From the NCBI RefSeq assembly GCF_013375535.1, contig NZ_JABXJG010000003.1, forward strand, positions 1 through 64,000: DNA of 64,000 nt, written 5' to 3'. Each line of letters starts with the position of its first letter. Within the stretch, counting starts at the first letter, position 1. The position numbers and the translations under genes are program-made. This DNA comes from Sphingobium sp. 15-1. GTDB taxonomy: Bacteria; Pseudomonadota; Alphaproteobacteria; Sphingomonadales; Sphingomonadaceae. Below are positions 33,097-41,282 of the stretch, piece by piece. The notes under the pieces are model-generated. The model ran no database searches, was not told the DNA's origin, and saw only the letters and a program-made list of their open reading frames with translations.

Positions 33097-34794
33097 ATGA
33101 AAACGGCACAACATGTCGAAGAGTGTGACTATCTGATTCTGGGAGGAGGGTCGGCTGGCTGTGTGATGGCCAGTCGCCTCAGCGAGGATCCGTCCGTCCG
33201 TGTAATCCTTGTCGAAGCCGGGAACTCGCCTTCAGAGGGGCCGGATGCCGACATCGTCCGAGACGCGCGGTTCCGCACTTACGGTAATCCTCGCCTTGTC
33301 TGGTCGACCGTCACTGCCAAATATACCGGATCGGGGCCCACTCTACCGTTCAGCCAGGCTAAGGTACTCGGAGGCGGGTCGGCCATCAACGGGATGCATT
33401 GCCAGCGAGGCCTTCCCACCGATTACGACGAATGGAGCCAACTGGGCGTCACTGGCTGGAACTGGGAGCAGGTCCTTCCCTATTTCAAAAAGGTCGAAGC
33501 GGATCAAGATTTCCCGGGTGGCGATCATGGCAGCGATGGCCCTTTGAAGATCGGTCGTATCGGTCCCGAAAAGTGGAGCGGTTTGACGCGCGGGATCGCC
33601 GAGGCCTTGAGGCAACAGGGCTTAAAAGAACTGCGTGACTTGAATATCGACGTAGGGGATGGATACGGCGCGGTCCCGCTCAATCTGAACAATGGCGCCC
33701 GCCACTCTACTGCCGACGCCTATTTGTCCGCGGCAGTAAGGGCGCGCCCTAATCTTTCGATTCGAACAGGCGTGACCGCGCAGCGGCTGATGATCGAAGC
33801 GTCGAGCGTCGCTGGGGCTGAAGTGGATGACCGAGGGCGCAACGTCGCAATTCGTGCCGGTGAGACGATCCTCTGCATGGGAGCGATCCATTCCCCGGCA
33901 TTCCTGCTGCGATCTGGAATTGGGCCCGCGGCTGACCTGGCCGCTGCCGGTTTGCCCACGGTGGCCGATCGCCCAGGCGTCGGCGCGAACCTGGCCAACC
34001 ATCCGCTCCTGACGTTGGGCGCTCATTTGAAACGGGCAGGCCGCCAGTCGCGGGCTGTGGCGCATCCGTGCCCGATGCTCGTTCGATACTCTTCGGGCGT
34101 TCCGGGCTGTCCTTCCACCGACATGACGATCGACGTGTGGGAGCGGACACCCAACCAGTTGAACTGGGATCCCATCGCGGCCCAGATTGCCAACCTGATG
34201 CTGATCCTGAACAAGGTGTACTCGACAGGTGTCATAAAGCTGCAGGCCTCCCGAGAACTCGATGTCAGCTTCAATCTTCTGAGCGACTACCGGGACCTGG
34301 AGCGCATGATGGGCGGGGTATTGTTTCTTGGGCAGTTCCTGTCGCAACCATCCGTAAGAAAGCTCGTCAACCGCGCCTTCTTCCCGGCATACTTCTCACC
34401 GCTCGTCTACAAGCTCATGCAGAACGATATGCAAGCGCAGCTGCTTAGCATTGCTGGTGCGATCGGACTGTCCACTCCTGCATTCGTGCGTGATCGTTTC
34501 CTCGATCGGGCGGGCCGGAACCTGAGCGATGTATTGGCCGATTCCGACGCGCTTCGGGAAGAGGTGCTGCGATCCGTATTGCCGGGCGGCCATGTCGCAG
34601 GAACCTGTCGGATGGGGAATCCCGCGCAGAAAGCCACTGTGGTGGATTCACGCTGCCGCGTGGTGGGGGTCGATGGACTGCGCGTCGTTGATGCGTCAAT
34701 CTTCCCGACCCTCATGGCCGCGGGGACCAACCTGCCGGTGATGATGGCTGCGGAAAAGGTTTCAGACATGATGACGAAGGATCGGCGCTCGTGA
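33097..34794 (+). CDS. GMC-family FAD oxidoreductase (choline-dehydrogenase-like)
   Basis: A 565-residue flavoenzyme with the FAD-binding LGGGSAGCV (15-23) and ending of the first strand VILVEAG, the GMC signature KVLGGGSAINGMHCQRG, and the C-terminal active-site region GGHVAGTCRMG followed by DASIFPTLMAAGTNLPVMMA. The His in HVAGTCRMG fits the catalytic base. It oxidises an alcohol to an aldehyde or ketone, passing electrons to an acceptor in the membrane or to oxygen. GAGAGGAT precedes the ATG. The next gene overlaps its stop by 4 bases, so the two are translationally coupled. Confidence 0.9.
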   Translation: MKTAQHVEECDYLILGGGSAGCVMASRLSEDPSVRVILVEAGNSPSEGPDADIVRDARFRTYGNPRLVWSTVTAKYTGSGPTLPFSQAKVLGGGSAINGMHCQRGLPTDYDEWSQLGVTGWNWEQVLPYFKKVEADQDFPGGDHGSDGPLKIGRIGPEKWSGLTRGIAEALRQQGLKELRDLNIDVGDGYGAVPLNLNNGARHSTADAYLSAAVRARPNLSIRTGVTAQRLMIEASSVAGAEVDDRGRNVAIRAGETILCMGAIHSPAFLLRSGIGPAADLAAAGLPTVADRPGVGANLANHPLLTLGAHLKRAGRQSRAVAHPCPMLVRYSSGVPGCPSTDMTIDVWERTPNQLNWDPIAAQIANLMLILNKVYSTGVIKLQASRELDVSFNLLSDYRDLERMMGGVLFLGQFLSQPSVRKLVNRAFFPAYFSPLVYKLMQNDMQAQLLSIAGAIGLSTPAFVRDRFLDRAGRNLSDVLADSDALREEVLRSVLPGGHVAGTCRMGNPAQKATVVDSRCRVVGVDGLRVVDASIFPTLMAAGTNLPVMMAAEKVSDMMTKDRRS

Positions 34795-35675
34795 CCCACG
34801 GTGGCCCCATTCGCTTTGCGCCTCATTTGGGCTATCTGTCGCTGGAGCAGCCGTTGTTCCTGCGCAGCGTCGGGACTCCTGATCCAATAGCCCAGATCCG
34901 TTTCATCGCGGAACAGGGCTTCGCTGGGGTCTTCGATCCTTGGTTGATCAGCCGTCCTGCAACGCAGATCGAAAGCATCATCGCGGCGATGCGTGAACAT
35001 GGGCTGGAGAGTGGCGGGATAGCCTATGCGTCCTTCCAGACCATGTTCACTCCGCTATTTGCCCGGACGGGCAGGACTGCTTGTGACGAGCTGAAGCAGC
35101 AATTCGACAGCGCCATCGATTTGGCTGGCAAGGTCGGGGCGAAGGTTCTGGCCGTCGTTCTGCAGGGCACGCCGGAGCTTTCCATCTCCAAACAGTTGGC
35201 TGCCGCCTCCGAGCATCTTCGCAGAGCCGGTGATCGGGCCGCGGCTGCGGGCCTCACCATCGGTATCGAGCCTATGATCGCATTGCCGGATCTGATGCTG
35301 ACGTCCACTGGCAGTGCGCTTGAATTCTTGGCCGCGACTAATCACGCGGCTGTCCGCCTGATCTTTGACACAGGACACGTTCAGGCCATGGACGGCGACA
35401 TTCATGCGGCCTGGGAAAAGTCTCGTGACCATATCTGCGTGGTCCAGTTAGCTGATATGCCTGGTCGCGTTCAGCCGGGCGGAGGCACCTTGGATCTCAC
35501 GTGCTTTCTAGCCGAAGCGCTCAAGAGCGACACGTTCACTCACCTTGTCGAGCTTGAGCATGGGTGGACTGCAGATTCACGGGCCATCGAACAGGCTGCC
35601 ATATTCGAACTTAACAACATCGCCCATGCGGTCGGAGCGATAAGGCAAGGGAGAGATCGGCATGACGCGCCTTGA
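34791..35675 (+). CDS. Sugar-phosphate isomerase/epimerase-like TIM-barrel protein
   Basis: A GTG start overlaps the upstream stop (GTGA). The 294-residue product follows the xylose-isomerase-like TIM barrel pattern, with metal ligands likely in TIGIEPMIALP, RLIFDTGHVQAMDGD, CVVQLADMPGR and HLVELEHGW. Hydroxypyruvate isomerase and inosose dehydratase are close relatives. Its ligand set E-D-H-E looks complete, so it should be an active isomerase, epimerase or dehydratase on a small hydroxy-oxo compound. Tight coupling to the GMC oxidoreductase suggests it acts on that enzyme's product. Substrate unknown. Confidence 0.8.
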   Translation: MTHGGPIRFAPHLGYLSLEQPLFLRSVGTPDPIAQIRFIAEQGFAGVFDPWLISRPATQIESIIAAMREHGLESGGIAYASFQTMFTPLFARTGRTACDELKQQFDSAIDLAGKVGAKVLAVVLQGTPELSISKQLAAASEHLRRAGDRAAAAGLTIGIEPMIALPDLMLTSTGSALEFLAATNHAAVRLIFDTGHVQAMDGDIHAAWEKSRDHICVVQLADMPGRVQPGGGTLDLTCFLAEALKSDTFTHLVELEHGWTADSRAIEQAAIFELNNIAHAVGAIRQGRDRHDAP

Positions 35676-35799
35676 TGGCGAGGTAGCCTTCGTGACCCGT
35701 GGCAGTCGTGGTCGATGCGGCCATAGCCCGTTGGGGCCTTCTTCGCTCACAATGCCTGCCTTGATCACTCCCAAGGATACTCGCTTTGATCGACCTTAA
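35662..35799 (+). pseudogene. SDR gene stub
   Basis: From the ATG at 35662 the frame reads MTRLDGEVAFVTRGSRGR and then loses all SDR character before a TAA at 35797-35799. The opening matches an SDR Rossmann start (VAFVTGGSRGIG in relatives), with the first glycine changed. It overlaps the end of the TIM-barrel gene and the start of the intact SDR. It looks like the front of a deleted SDR gene that once formed part of the operon. Confidence 0.5.
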
Positions 35800-36541
35800 T
35801 GGCAAATCGGCCATCGTGCTTGGTGTCGGCGCTGGAAATATTGGCCTTGCAATCGCTCGGCGATTTCGGGATCTGGGAGCTGACGTCGTCATCGCTGGGC
35901 GCAATCGTCACGCGAATTCAAAGATCGGCTCCGAACTCGGCGTTCCAGCTGTTCGCTGCGATATCACCGAAAAGGACGACCTTGCCGCACTTATTGACAG
36001 CACGAAGGGCCGATACGGCAAGGTTGATATAGCGGTCAACGCTGTGGGCGTGAACTTGGTCGCACCCTTCCTGGAAGTGACGATAGAAGAGTTAAAAAGG
36101 GTTATCGACGTTCAGTTTACGGGAACCTTCCTATTTCTGCAGTCAATGCTTGGAGCGATGACCGCGGGCGGATCGATAATTCAAATCTCTTCGGTGACAT
36201 CGCAAGCCCTACTCCCGGACCATGCGGCCTATATGGCAACAAAGGCGGCCGGCGACGTGCTCGTGAGATCGGCCGCCTTTGATTTCGGGCATCGCGGCAT
36301 AAGGGTAAACAGCTTGTCTCCCGGCGCTACGTTGGATGCACCAATGGCTGGCGGCATAATGCGGGATTCGCTTGCTCGGGAAGAAGTCCGGAAGCTCATC
36401 CCAATGGGCCGGATTGGCACGGTGCAGGATGTCGCAGACGCAGCAGCCTGGCTGGCCAGCGATACCTGTTTCGTAACTGGCGAGAACATCCAGATAAATG
36501 GTGGAATCGCCCTCCAAGCCCTTAGCACACCACCTCGCTGA
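35786..36541 (+). CDS. SDR-family NAD(P)-dependent oxidoreductase
   Basis: A TTG start at 35786, eight bases after AAGGA, gives 251 residues. The glycine motif is LGVGAGNIGLAIA, a variant spacing of the classical TGxxxGxG. NAVGV replaces NNAG. The catalytic Ser and Tyr/Lys are in SSVTSQALLPDHAAYMATK, with the usual 12-residue gap. The C-terminus TGENIQINGGIALQ is typical. It should oxidise a secondary alcohol or reduce a ketone. It is the last intact gene of the row that begins at 31131. Confidence 0.88.
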   Translation: MIDLNGKSAIVLGVGAGNIGLAIARRFRDLGADVVIAGRNRHANSKIGSELGVPAVRCDITEKDDLAALIDSTKGRYGKVDIAVNAVGVNLVAPFLEVTIEELKRVIDVQFTGTFLFLQSMLGAMTAGGSIIQISSVTSQALLPDHAAYMATKAAGDVLVRSAAFDFGHRGIRVNSLSPGATLDAPMAGGIMRDSLAREEVRKLIPMGRIGTVQDVADAAAWLASDTCFVTGENIQINGGIALQALSTPPR

Positions 36542-36858
36542 TCTCTGAGAATGGGCATGTAGTTGGATTTCATGTCATCGTTTATAGGAGAGCCTAAAAA
36601 GAGTGGACGGTTGGCAGGTAAAGTCGCAGTCGTCACAGGTTTTGGTAGCGGAAGCGGTCGGTCGGGGCTGCGCGCTGATGTTCGCCCGCGAAGGGACTCA
36701 GGTGATTGGCTGTGAGATCAGTACTGCAGCTGCCGATGAGACGCTGGTGTAGAGGGCGGTGACAAACCAGGCCAATGGAACGCCAGCGATTTGCTGAGCG
36801 TGGCGGTTTAAAAACCAGCCATTGGATAGGTTGCTCCTTTTAAGGGGGGTGGCCGGGG

Positions 36859-38370
36859 ATGTTTGCCGTGGAGAGCTACGCCGCCGTTCGGCACTTTGTT
36901 TTTGTTGAAGGTAACAGCCAGCGCGAGGCCGCGAAGGTCTTTGGACTGAGCCGCGAGACGATATCGAAGATGTGCCGGTTTTCTCTGCCGCCCGGCTACA
37001 CGCGGACCAAGCCTGTGGCGAAGCCGAAGTTGGGGCCGCTGCTGCCAGTGATTGACGCGATCCTGGCAGCGGATCGCATTGCGCCTGTGAAGCAGCGGCA
37101 CAGCGCCAAACGGATATTTGAACGTCTGCGCGACGAGCATGGCTTTGGCGGGGGCTACACTGTCGTAAAAGATTATGTCCGGCTGTGCCGGGCGCGTGGA
37201 CGCGAGACGTTCGTGCCGCTGGCGCACCCGCCAGGACATGCACAGGTGGATTTTGGCGAAGCGGTGGGCGTGATCGATGGTGTCCGCCGGAAGATGCACT
37301 TCTTCTGCATGGACCTGCCGCAATCGGATGCCTGCTTTGTGAAGGCCTATCCAGCGGAGACAACCGAGGCCTTTCTAGACGGGCATGTATCGGCGTTCGC
37401 CTTCTTCGGCGGTGTGCCGCTGTCGATCTTTTATGATAACACGAAGATCGCGGTTGCCAGGATCTGCGGGGATGGGAAGCGCGAACGAACACGCGCGTTC
37501 ACCGGGCTCGTCAGCCATTACCTTTTTACCGATCGCTTTGGTCGGCCTGGAAAGGGGAACGACAAGGGGAAGGTCGAAGGACTGGTCAAGCACGCCCGAT
37601 CGCACTTCATGGTGCCGATCCCACATGCACCCAGCTTCGATGACTTCAATGATGAGCTGTTGGGTCGCTGCCGGGCCCGTCAGGAAGAGCGGGCTGGCCG
37701 GCACAGCGAGACGATCGGCACACGGCTTCTGACCGATCTGGCGACGATGCGGGCATTGCCAGCAGGGCAGTTCGAACCGTGCGAGACCAGGGCCGCTCGC
37801 GTATCATCGACCGCCCTGGTGCGCTACCGGACCAACGACTACTCGGTGCCGACCCGCTACGGCTTCCAAGATGTCATGGTGAAAGGTTTTGTCGACACGG
37901 TGGTCATCCTATGTGGCAATGAGGAGATCGCCAGACATCCGCGCTGTTATGGTGAGGCCATGTTTGTGGCGAACCCGCTGCATTATCTGGCGCTGATCGA
38001 GACCAAGCCCAATGCGCTCGATCAGGCCGCCGCGCTGCAGGACTGGGCTCTGCCGCAAGCGTTCCAGCATATGCGTCACCTCCTTGAGGCGCGCATGGGC
38101 AACAAGGGCAAGCGCGAGTTCATCCAGATCCTGCGCCTGTTGGAGGCGATACCGATGGAGATCGTCACCTTCGCGGTGAACGAGGCGATCTGTATCGGCG
38201 CAATCGGCTTCGATGCGGTCAAGCAGATCGCGCTGGCGCGCATCGAACGGCGGCCCGCCCGCCTGGACCTGGCAGCCTATCCCCATCTGCCGAAAATGGA
38301 CGTGAAGACGACGCGTGCCGCCGACTATGCCGCGCTCGTGCCCCAAACATCTCAGGAGTTGGCGGCATGA
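36859..38370 (+). CDS. istA: IS21 transposase IstA
   Basis: A 503-residue IstA with an N-terminal HTH (SYAAVRHFVFVEGNSQREAA, KVFGLSRETISKM) and the DDE core: HAQVDFGEAVGVIDG, SIFYDNTKIAV and the GRPGKGNDKGKVEGLVKHAR region with the catalytic Glu. The C-terminal beta domain follows. Full length, overlapping istB by four bases (ATGA). Together they catalyse cut-out copy-in transposition of the element. Confidence 0.93.
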   Translation: MFAVESYAAVRHFVFVEGNSQREAAKVFGLSRETISKMCRFSLPPGYTRTKPVAKPKLGPLLPVIDAILAADRIAPVKQRHSAKRIFERLRDEHGFGGGYTVVKDYVRLCRARGRETFVPLAHPPGHAQVDFGEAVGVIDGVRRKMHFFCMDLPQSDACFVKAYPAETTEAFLDGHVSAFAFFGGVPLSIFYDNTKIAVARICGDGKRERTRAFTGLVSHYLFTDRFGRPGKGNDKGKVEGLVKHARSHFMVPIPHAPSFDDFNDELLGRCRARQEERAGRHSETIGTRLLTDLATMRALPAGQFEPCETRAARVSSTALVRYRTNDYSVPTRYGFQDVMVKGFVDTVVILCGNEEIARHPRCYGEAMFVANPLHYLALIETKPNALDQAAALQDWALPQAFQHMRHLLEARMGNKGKREFIQILRLLEAIPMEIVTFAVNEAICIGAIGFDAVKQIALARIERRPARLDLAAYPHLPKMDVKTTRAADYAALVPQTSQELAA

Positions 38371-39224
38371 ACCAGGTTGCAGAGGACAAGATGCCCACCG
38401 GCACCATGGCGGGGACGCCGCAGGTCCTGCTCGCGCATCATCTCAAGCAACTCAAACTCCCCACTGTGCTGCGGGAATATGAGAAGCTGGCGCGTGAATG
38501 TGCACGCGACGGGGTCGATCATAGCCGATACCTGCTTCGCCTCATCGAACTTGAGCTGATCGATCGTGAGCGCCGCACTATGGAGCGCCGGATCCGGGCT
38601 GCGCGGTTCCCGGCGGTAAAAAGCTTCGACACGTTCGACTTCACGGCCATTCCAGGCCTCAACAAAATGCTCGTGCTGGAGCTGGCCCGCTGCGAATACA
38701 TCCTGCGGCGGGAAAATATCATCGCGCTGGGCAATAGCGGCACCGGCAAAACACATGTAGCGCTCGCGCTGGGACTGGCGGCTTGCCAGAAAGGCTTCAC
38801 GGTCGCGTTCACGACCGCCGCTGCCCTGGTCAACCAGCTGATGGAGGCGAGGGACGAAAAGCGACTGCTCAAGATGCAGCGCGATCTTGCGGCGGTGAAG
38901 CTGCTGATCGTCGATGAACTGGGCTATGTTCCCCTCTCGCCCACAGGCGCTGAACTGCTGTTCGAGACCTTCTCGCAGCGCTATGAGCGGGGATCAACGA
39001 TCGTCACATCCAACCTGCCGTTCGAGGACTGGACGCAGGTCCTGGGATCCGAGCGGCTCACAGGCGCGCTGCTCGATCGGCTCACGCACCACGTCAGCAT
39101 CCTGGCGATGAACGGCGATAGCTACCGCCTTAAGCAGTCCGCCCGCCGCCGTGCTGCCAGGGCGGAGCAAAACCAGGCCACTCCGGTCGTCGACCCGGAC
39201 ACTGGCGAGATCACCGCCACCTGA
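38367..39224 (+). CDS. istB: IS21 helper ATPase IstB
   Basis: A 285-residue AAA+ ATPase with Walker A GNSGTGKTH at about 122-130, Walker B LLIVDELGYVPLS, and VTSNLPFEDW typical of IstB. It assembles on target DNA and activates IstA. Start overlaps the istA stop. Followed by a 42-bp perfect palindrome. Confidence 0.93.
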   Translation: MNQVAEDKMPTGTMAGTPQVLLAHHLKQLKLPTVLREYEKLARECARDGVDHSRYLLRLIELELIDRERRTMERRIRAARFPAVKSFDTFDFTAIPGLNKMLVLELARCEYILRRENIIALGNSGTGKTHVALALGLAACQKGFTVAFTTAAALVNQLMEARDEKRLLKMQRDLAAVKLLIVDELGYVPLSPTGAELLFETFSQRYERGSTIVTSNLPFEDWTQVLGSERLTGALLDRLTHHVSILAMNGDSYRLKQSARRRAARAEQNQATPVVDPDTGEITAT

Positions 39225-39236
39225 TCAATGACGACA

Positions 39237-39278
39237 ACGATATGAAGAGGGCCCCGATCGGGGCCCTCTTCATATCGT
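39237..39278. terminator. 42-bp perfect palindrome after istB, likely terminator
   Basis: Arm ACGATATGAAGAGGGCCCCGA (39237-39257) is followed without spacer by its exact complement. It starts 13 bases after the istB stop and lies inside the IS21. Strong GC core with AT-rich base; fits a terminator that also shields istAB from outside transcription. Confidence 0.65.
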
Positions 39279-39455
39279 CAGGCCCGCATCACAGTGGCCT
39301 GCTTTTACTCCGCCCCGATGGCCTGGAATCTGACCGCCGTTGACACGCTGGAGCTGGCCAAGGCAGAAGGACTTTCCATTGACGGTCGCGTGCCGGTCGA
39401 CCTGCTGGATGAAGCGCAGACGGCGGCATTTATGGAGGATGTCACCCAGGTCCAT

Positions 39456-39733
39456 TGAACCGCCCCGGCATTGCCGGAGACCCCAACTCCTGAGAGGAAG
39501 GGTCAATGAGCAAGACGACGAACAAGTTTGCGCCCGAGGTTCGTGAGCGGGCCGTGAGGATGGTTCTCGATCACGAGAAGGAGCATCCGTCTCGCTGGGC
39601 GGCAGCGACAGCGATTGCCGAGAAGATCGGCTGTTCGGCCTACACGCTACTGGAGTGGGTGAAGAAGGCCGAGGTGAACAGCGGCGTTCGTGCCGGGGTT
39701 CCGACCGAAGATGTATCGCAACCAAACAGTTAG
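39456..39733 (+). mobile_element. Truncated IS3-family element (left end and orfA start)
   Basis: The left end TGAACCGCCCCGGCATTGCC is typical of one IS3 group. It carries the 5' part of orfA and stops abruptly near 39706-39733, where SDR sequence resumes. OrfB, with the DDE core, and the right end are missing. Confidence 0.75.
39506..39733 (+). pseudogene. IS3-family transposase OrfA, truncated
   Basis: The frame reads MSKTTNKFAPEVRERAVRMV, then RWAAATAIAEKIGCSAYTLL and WVKKAEVNSGVRAGVPTE, the HTH part of IS3 OrfA. The leucine-zipper end (ERENRELRQANEIL in relatives) is absent and the last residues are out-of-element sequence. Cannot support transposition. Confidence 0.8.
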
Positions 39734-40305
39734 ACATCGTCTTCCTCCCCGTACGGGCCGCTTGGCCCCACCTGGTTGCACGTGGCGGAGGATCGATCAT
39801 CAACTTCGCATCAGTAGCCGCCAGGGGTGGCGTGAAAGTGCTGCCGCAGATTGCCCATGCCACAGGCAAGGGTGGTGTGCTGGCCATGACCCGGCGGATG
39901 GCCGTGGAAGGAGCGCCGCACAAGATCCGCGCCAACTCGCTCTCGCCGGGACTGATCGTCACCCCGGCGACAAGGATGGCCTTTGACGCCGTACCTGGAT
40001 TTGAAGAGGCGATCCGCGAGAAGACCCTCCTGGATCGCTTCGGCGAGCCGGATGATGTCGCTTATGCGGCGCGGTATCTCGCGTCTGACGAGTCACAGTG
40101 GGTGACGGGCGTGGACATCCGGATCGACGGGGGGGCTACCGCTTGGTGATGACCTGGTTGCTCGTACTTGTACTAAGTTACATATGCAAACAGCGTTCAA
40201 TCAGTCATCATTGTGTGGAAAATGGGCACGGGAGCGGAACCCCATCAGAATTGCGTCAAGTGTTACGAGACCGCTACAGCAACATTTTTTCTATGAGGGG
40301 CGGGA

Positions 40306-41127
40306 TCAATCGCTAAGCTTAGCAAAGCCCCCCTTAAAATCGTCGAACAGCCGCCCCATGTCCGCCGCGCACCGCTTGAGCGCGCGCGCGGCGTTTTTTC
40401 CGAGTTCTTCGGTGTAACGGGCGGCGGGGATCGCAAAGTTGATCGATCCGATCGGGAAGTCGTCTGGACCGAGTACAGCGACCCCCACCCCCACGATTCC
40501 AGAAGTCCATTCCTCGAACGAATAAGCAACACCGGTTTTTCTAATTTCCTCGAGCTGTTTTTCCAGAGCGGCACGCTGAACGATCGTGGATTCCGTTGAC
40601 CGTTCCAGCTGCACCCGCTTGTGATACTCGTTCCTGTAATCCTCTGGCATCATCGCGAGCATGGCCTTGCCACCCGACGTGGCATAAAGGGGCGCGACCT
40701 CGCCGACCTTCATATGGGTGGTCAGGCGATGACGGCCCGTGACCGTCGCTACGACTTCCTGCTGATCATCGTGGAGCTGGTTGAAAGCGCTGGTTTCTCC
40801 GATCTCGCGGGTCGCCTGCTGGAGAAACGATGTCGCTTCCTTCGCCAGATCGCTTGCGATGCGACCGATACGGACGAGCTTCAGTAGCTGCGGGCCGAGT
40901 TGATAGGAGCGTCCATCCGCGCCAAGGATAACATAACCGCGCAGGACCATGTTGCGGAGCAGGGGGGTAAGGCTGCTTTTTGGGATGCCAAGTCTGTCCG
41001 CGATGTTGCTGTGGGACACCCCCCGGCTGGACCTCGATAGAAGCTCGAAAAGGTCGAGCACTCGATCGGCCGACTTAACCTGAGTATTATGTTCTGCTGT
41101 CATTCTGTTCGTCTCGTCGTCTCGCAT
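40306..41127 (-). CDS. IclR-family transcriptional regulator
   Basis: A 273-residue protein with an N-terminal winged HTH (SADRVLDLFELLSRSSRGVS, SNIADRLGIPKSSLTPLLRN) and the C-terminal IclR effector domain (YATSGGKAMLAMMPEDYRNE, GIVGVGVAVLGPDDFPIGSI). Alternative starts at codons 1 and 9 exist. It is divergent from the gentisate dioxygenase gene with a 155-base gap. IclR proteins often activate ring-cleavage operons in response to the aromatic substrate or a product, so it is the likely regulator of 41283-43762. Confidence 0.9.
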   Translation of the reverse strand: MRDDETNRMTAEHNTQVKSADRVLDLFELLSRSSRGVSHSNIADRLGIPKSSLTPLLRNMVLRGYVILGADGRSYQLGPQLLKLVRIGRIASDLAKEATSFLQQATREIGETSAFNQLHDDQQEVVATVTGRHRLTTHMKVGEVAPLYATSGGKAMLAMMPEDYRNEYHKRVQLERSTESTIVQRAALEKQLEEIRKTGVAYSFEEWTSGIVGVGVAVLGPDDFPIGSINFAIPAARYTEELGKNAARALKRCAADMGRLFDDFKGGFAKLSD

Positions 41128-41219
41128 GAGTTCGCGACCCTTGTATATGAGGGGAAGGGCATCTCACAATCCCGGTCGTACAACAGCAGCCTGCATCTTT
41201 GACAAATTCTCGCGGCGGC

Positions 41220-41248
41220 TTGACAGCTCCTAAATGAAGTGTACATAT
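41220..41248 (+). promoter_or_regulatory. Candidate promoter of the gentisate operon
   Basis: TTGACA at 41220-41225 with a weak -10 (TACATA/ACATAT) 16-17 bases later. The perfect -35 and poor -10 would fit an IclR-activated or repressed promoter. Prediction only. Confidence 0.4.
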
Positions 41249-41282
41249 GAGAACAAGTTTCTAAGAAGGAATTTGTGACCTC

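Larger units (their letters stand above)
36748..39345 (+). mobile_element. IS21-family insertion sequence (2598 bp) with 6-bp target duplication
   Basis: Starts TGTAGAGGGCGGTGACAAAC and ends, read inward, TGTCAACGGCGGTCAGATTC; the two ends share the TGT tip and the block CCAGGCCAT. CGCTGG is present at both flanks (36742-36747 and 39346-39351). Carries istA and istB, both intact. Inserted inside an SDR gene. Confidence 0.85.
36572..40149 (+). pseudogene. SDR gene broken by an IS21 element and a truncated IS3 element
   Basis: Three pieces of one SDR can be rejoined. Piece 1 (36572-36747): GRLAGKVAVVTGFGSGSG, a small frameshift near 36650, then CALMFAREGTQVIGCEISTA up to DETL. Piece 2 (39346-39455, after the IS21): ELAKAEGLSIDGRVPVDLLD to EDVTQVH. 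Piece 3 (about 39730-40149, after the IS3): LDIVFLPVRAAWPHLVARGG to RIDGGATAW. Removing one copy of the CGCTGG target repeat restores the frame between pieces 1 and 2. About 33 residues between pieces 2 and 3 are lost. The closest relative in this window is the SDR at 46318-47082, which has the same LDIVFLPV and HAxGKGG segments. Confidence 0.75.
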
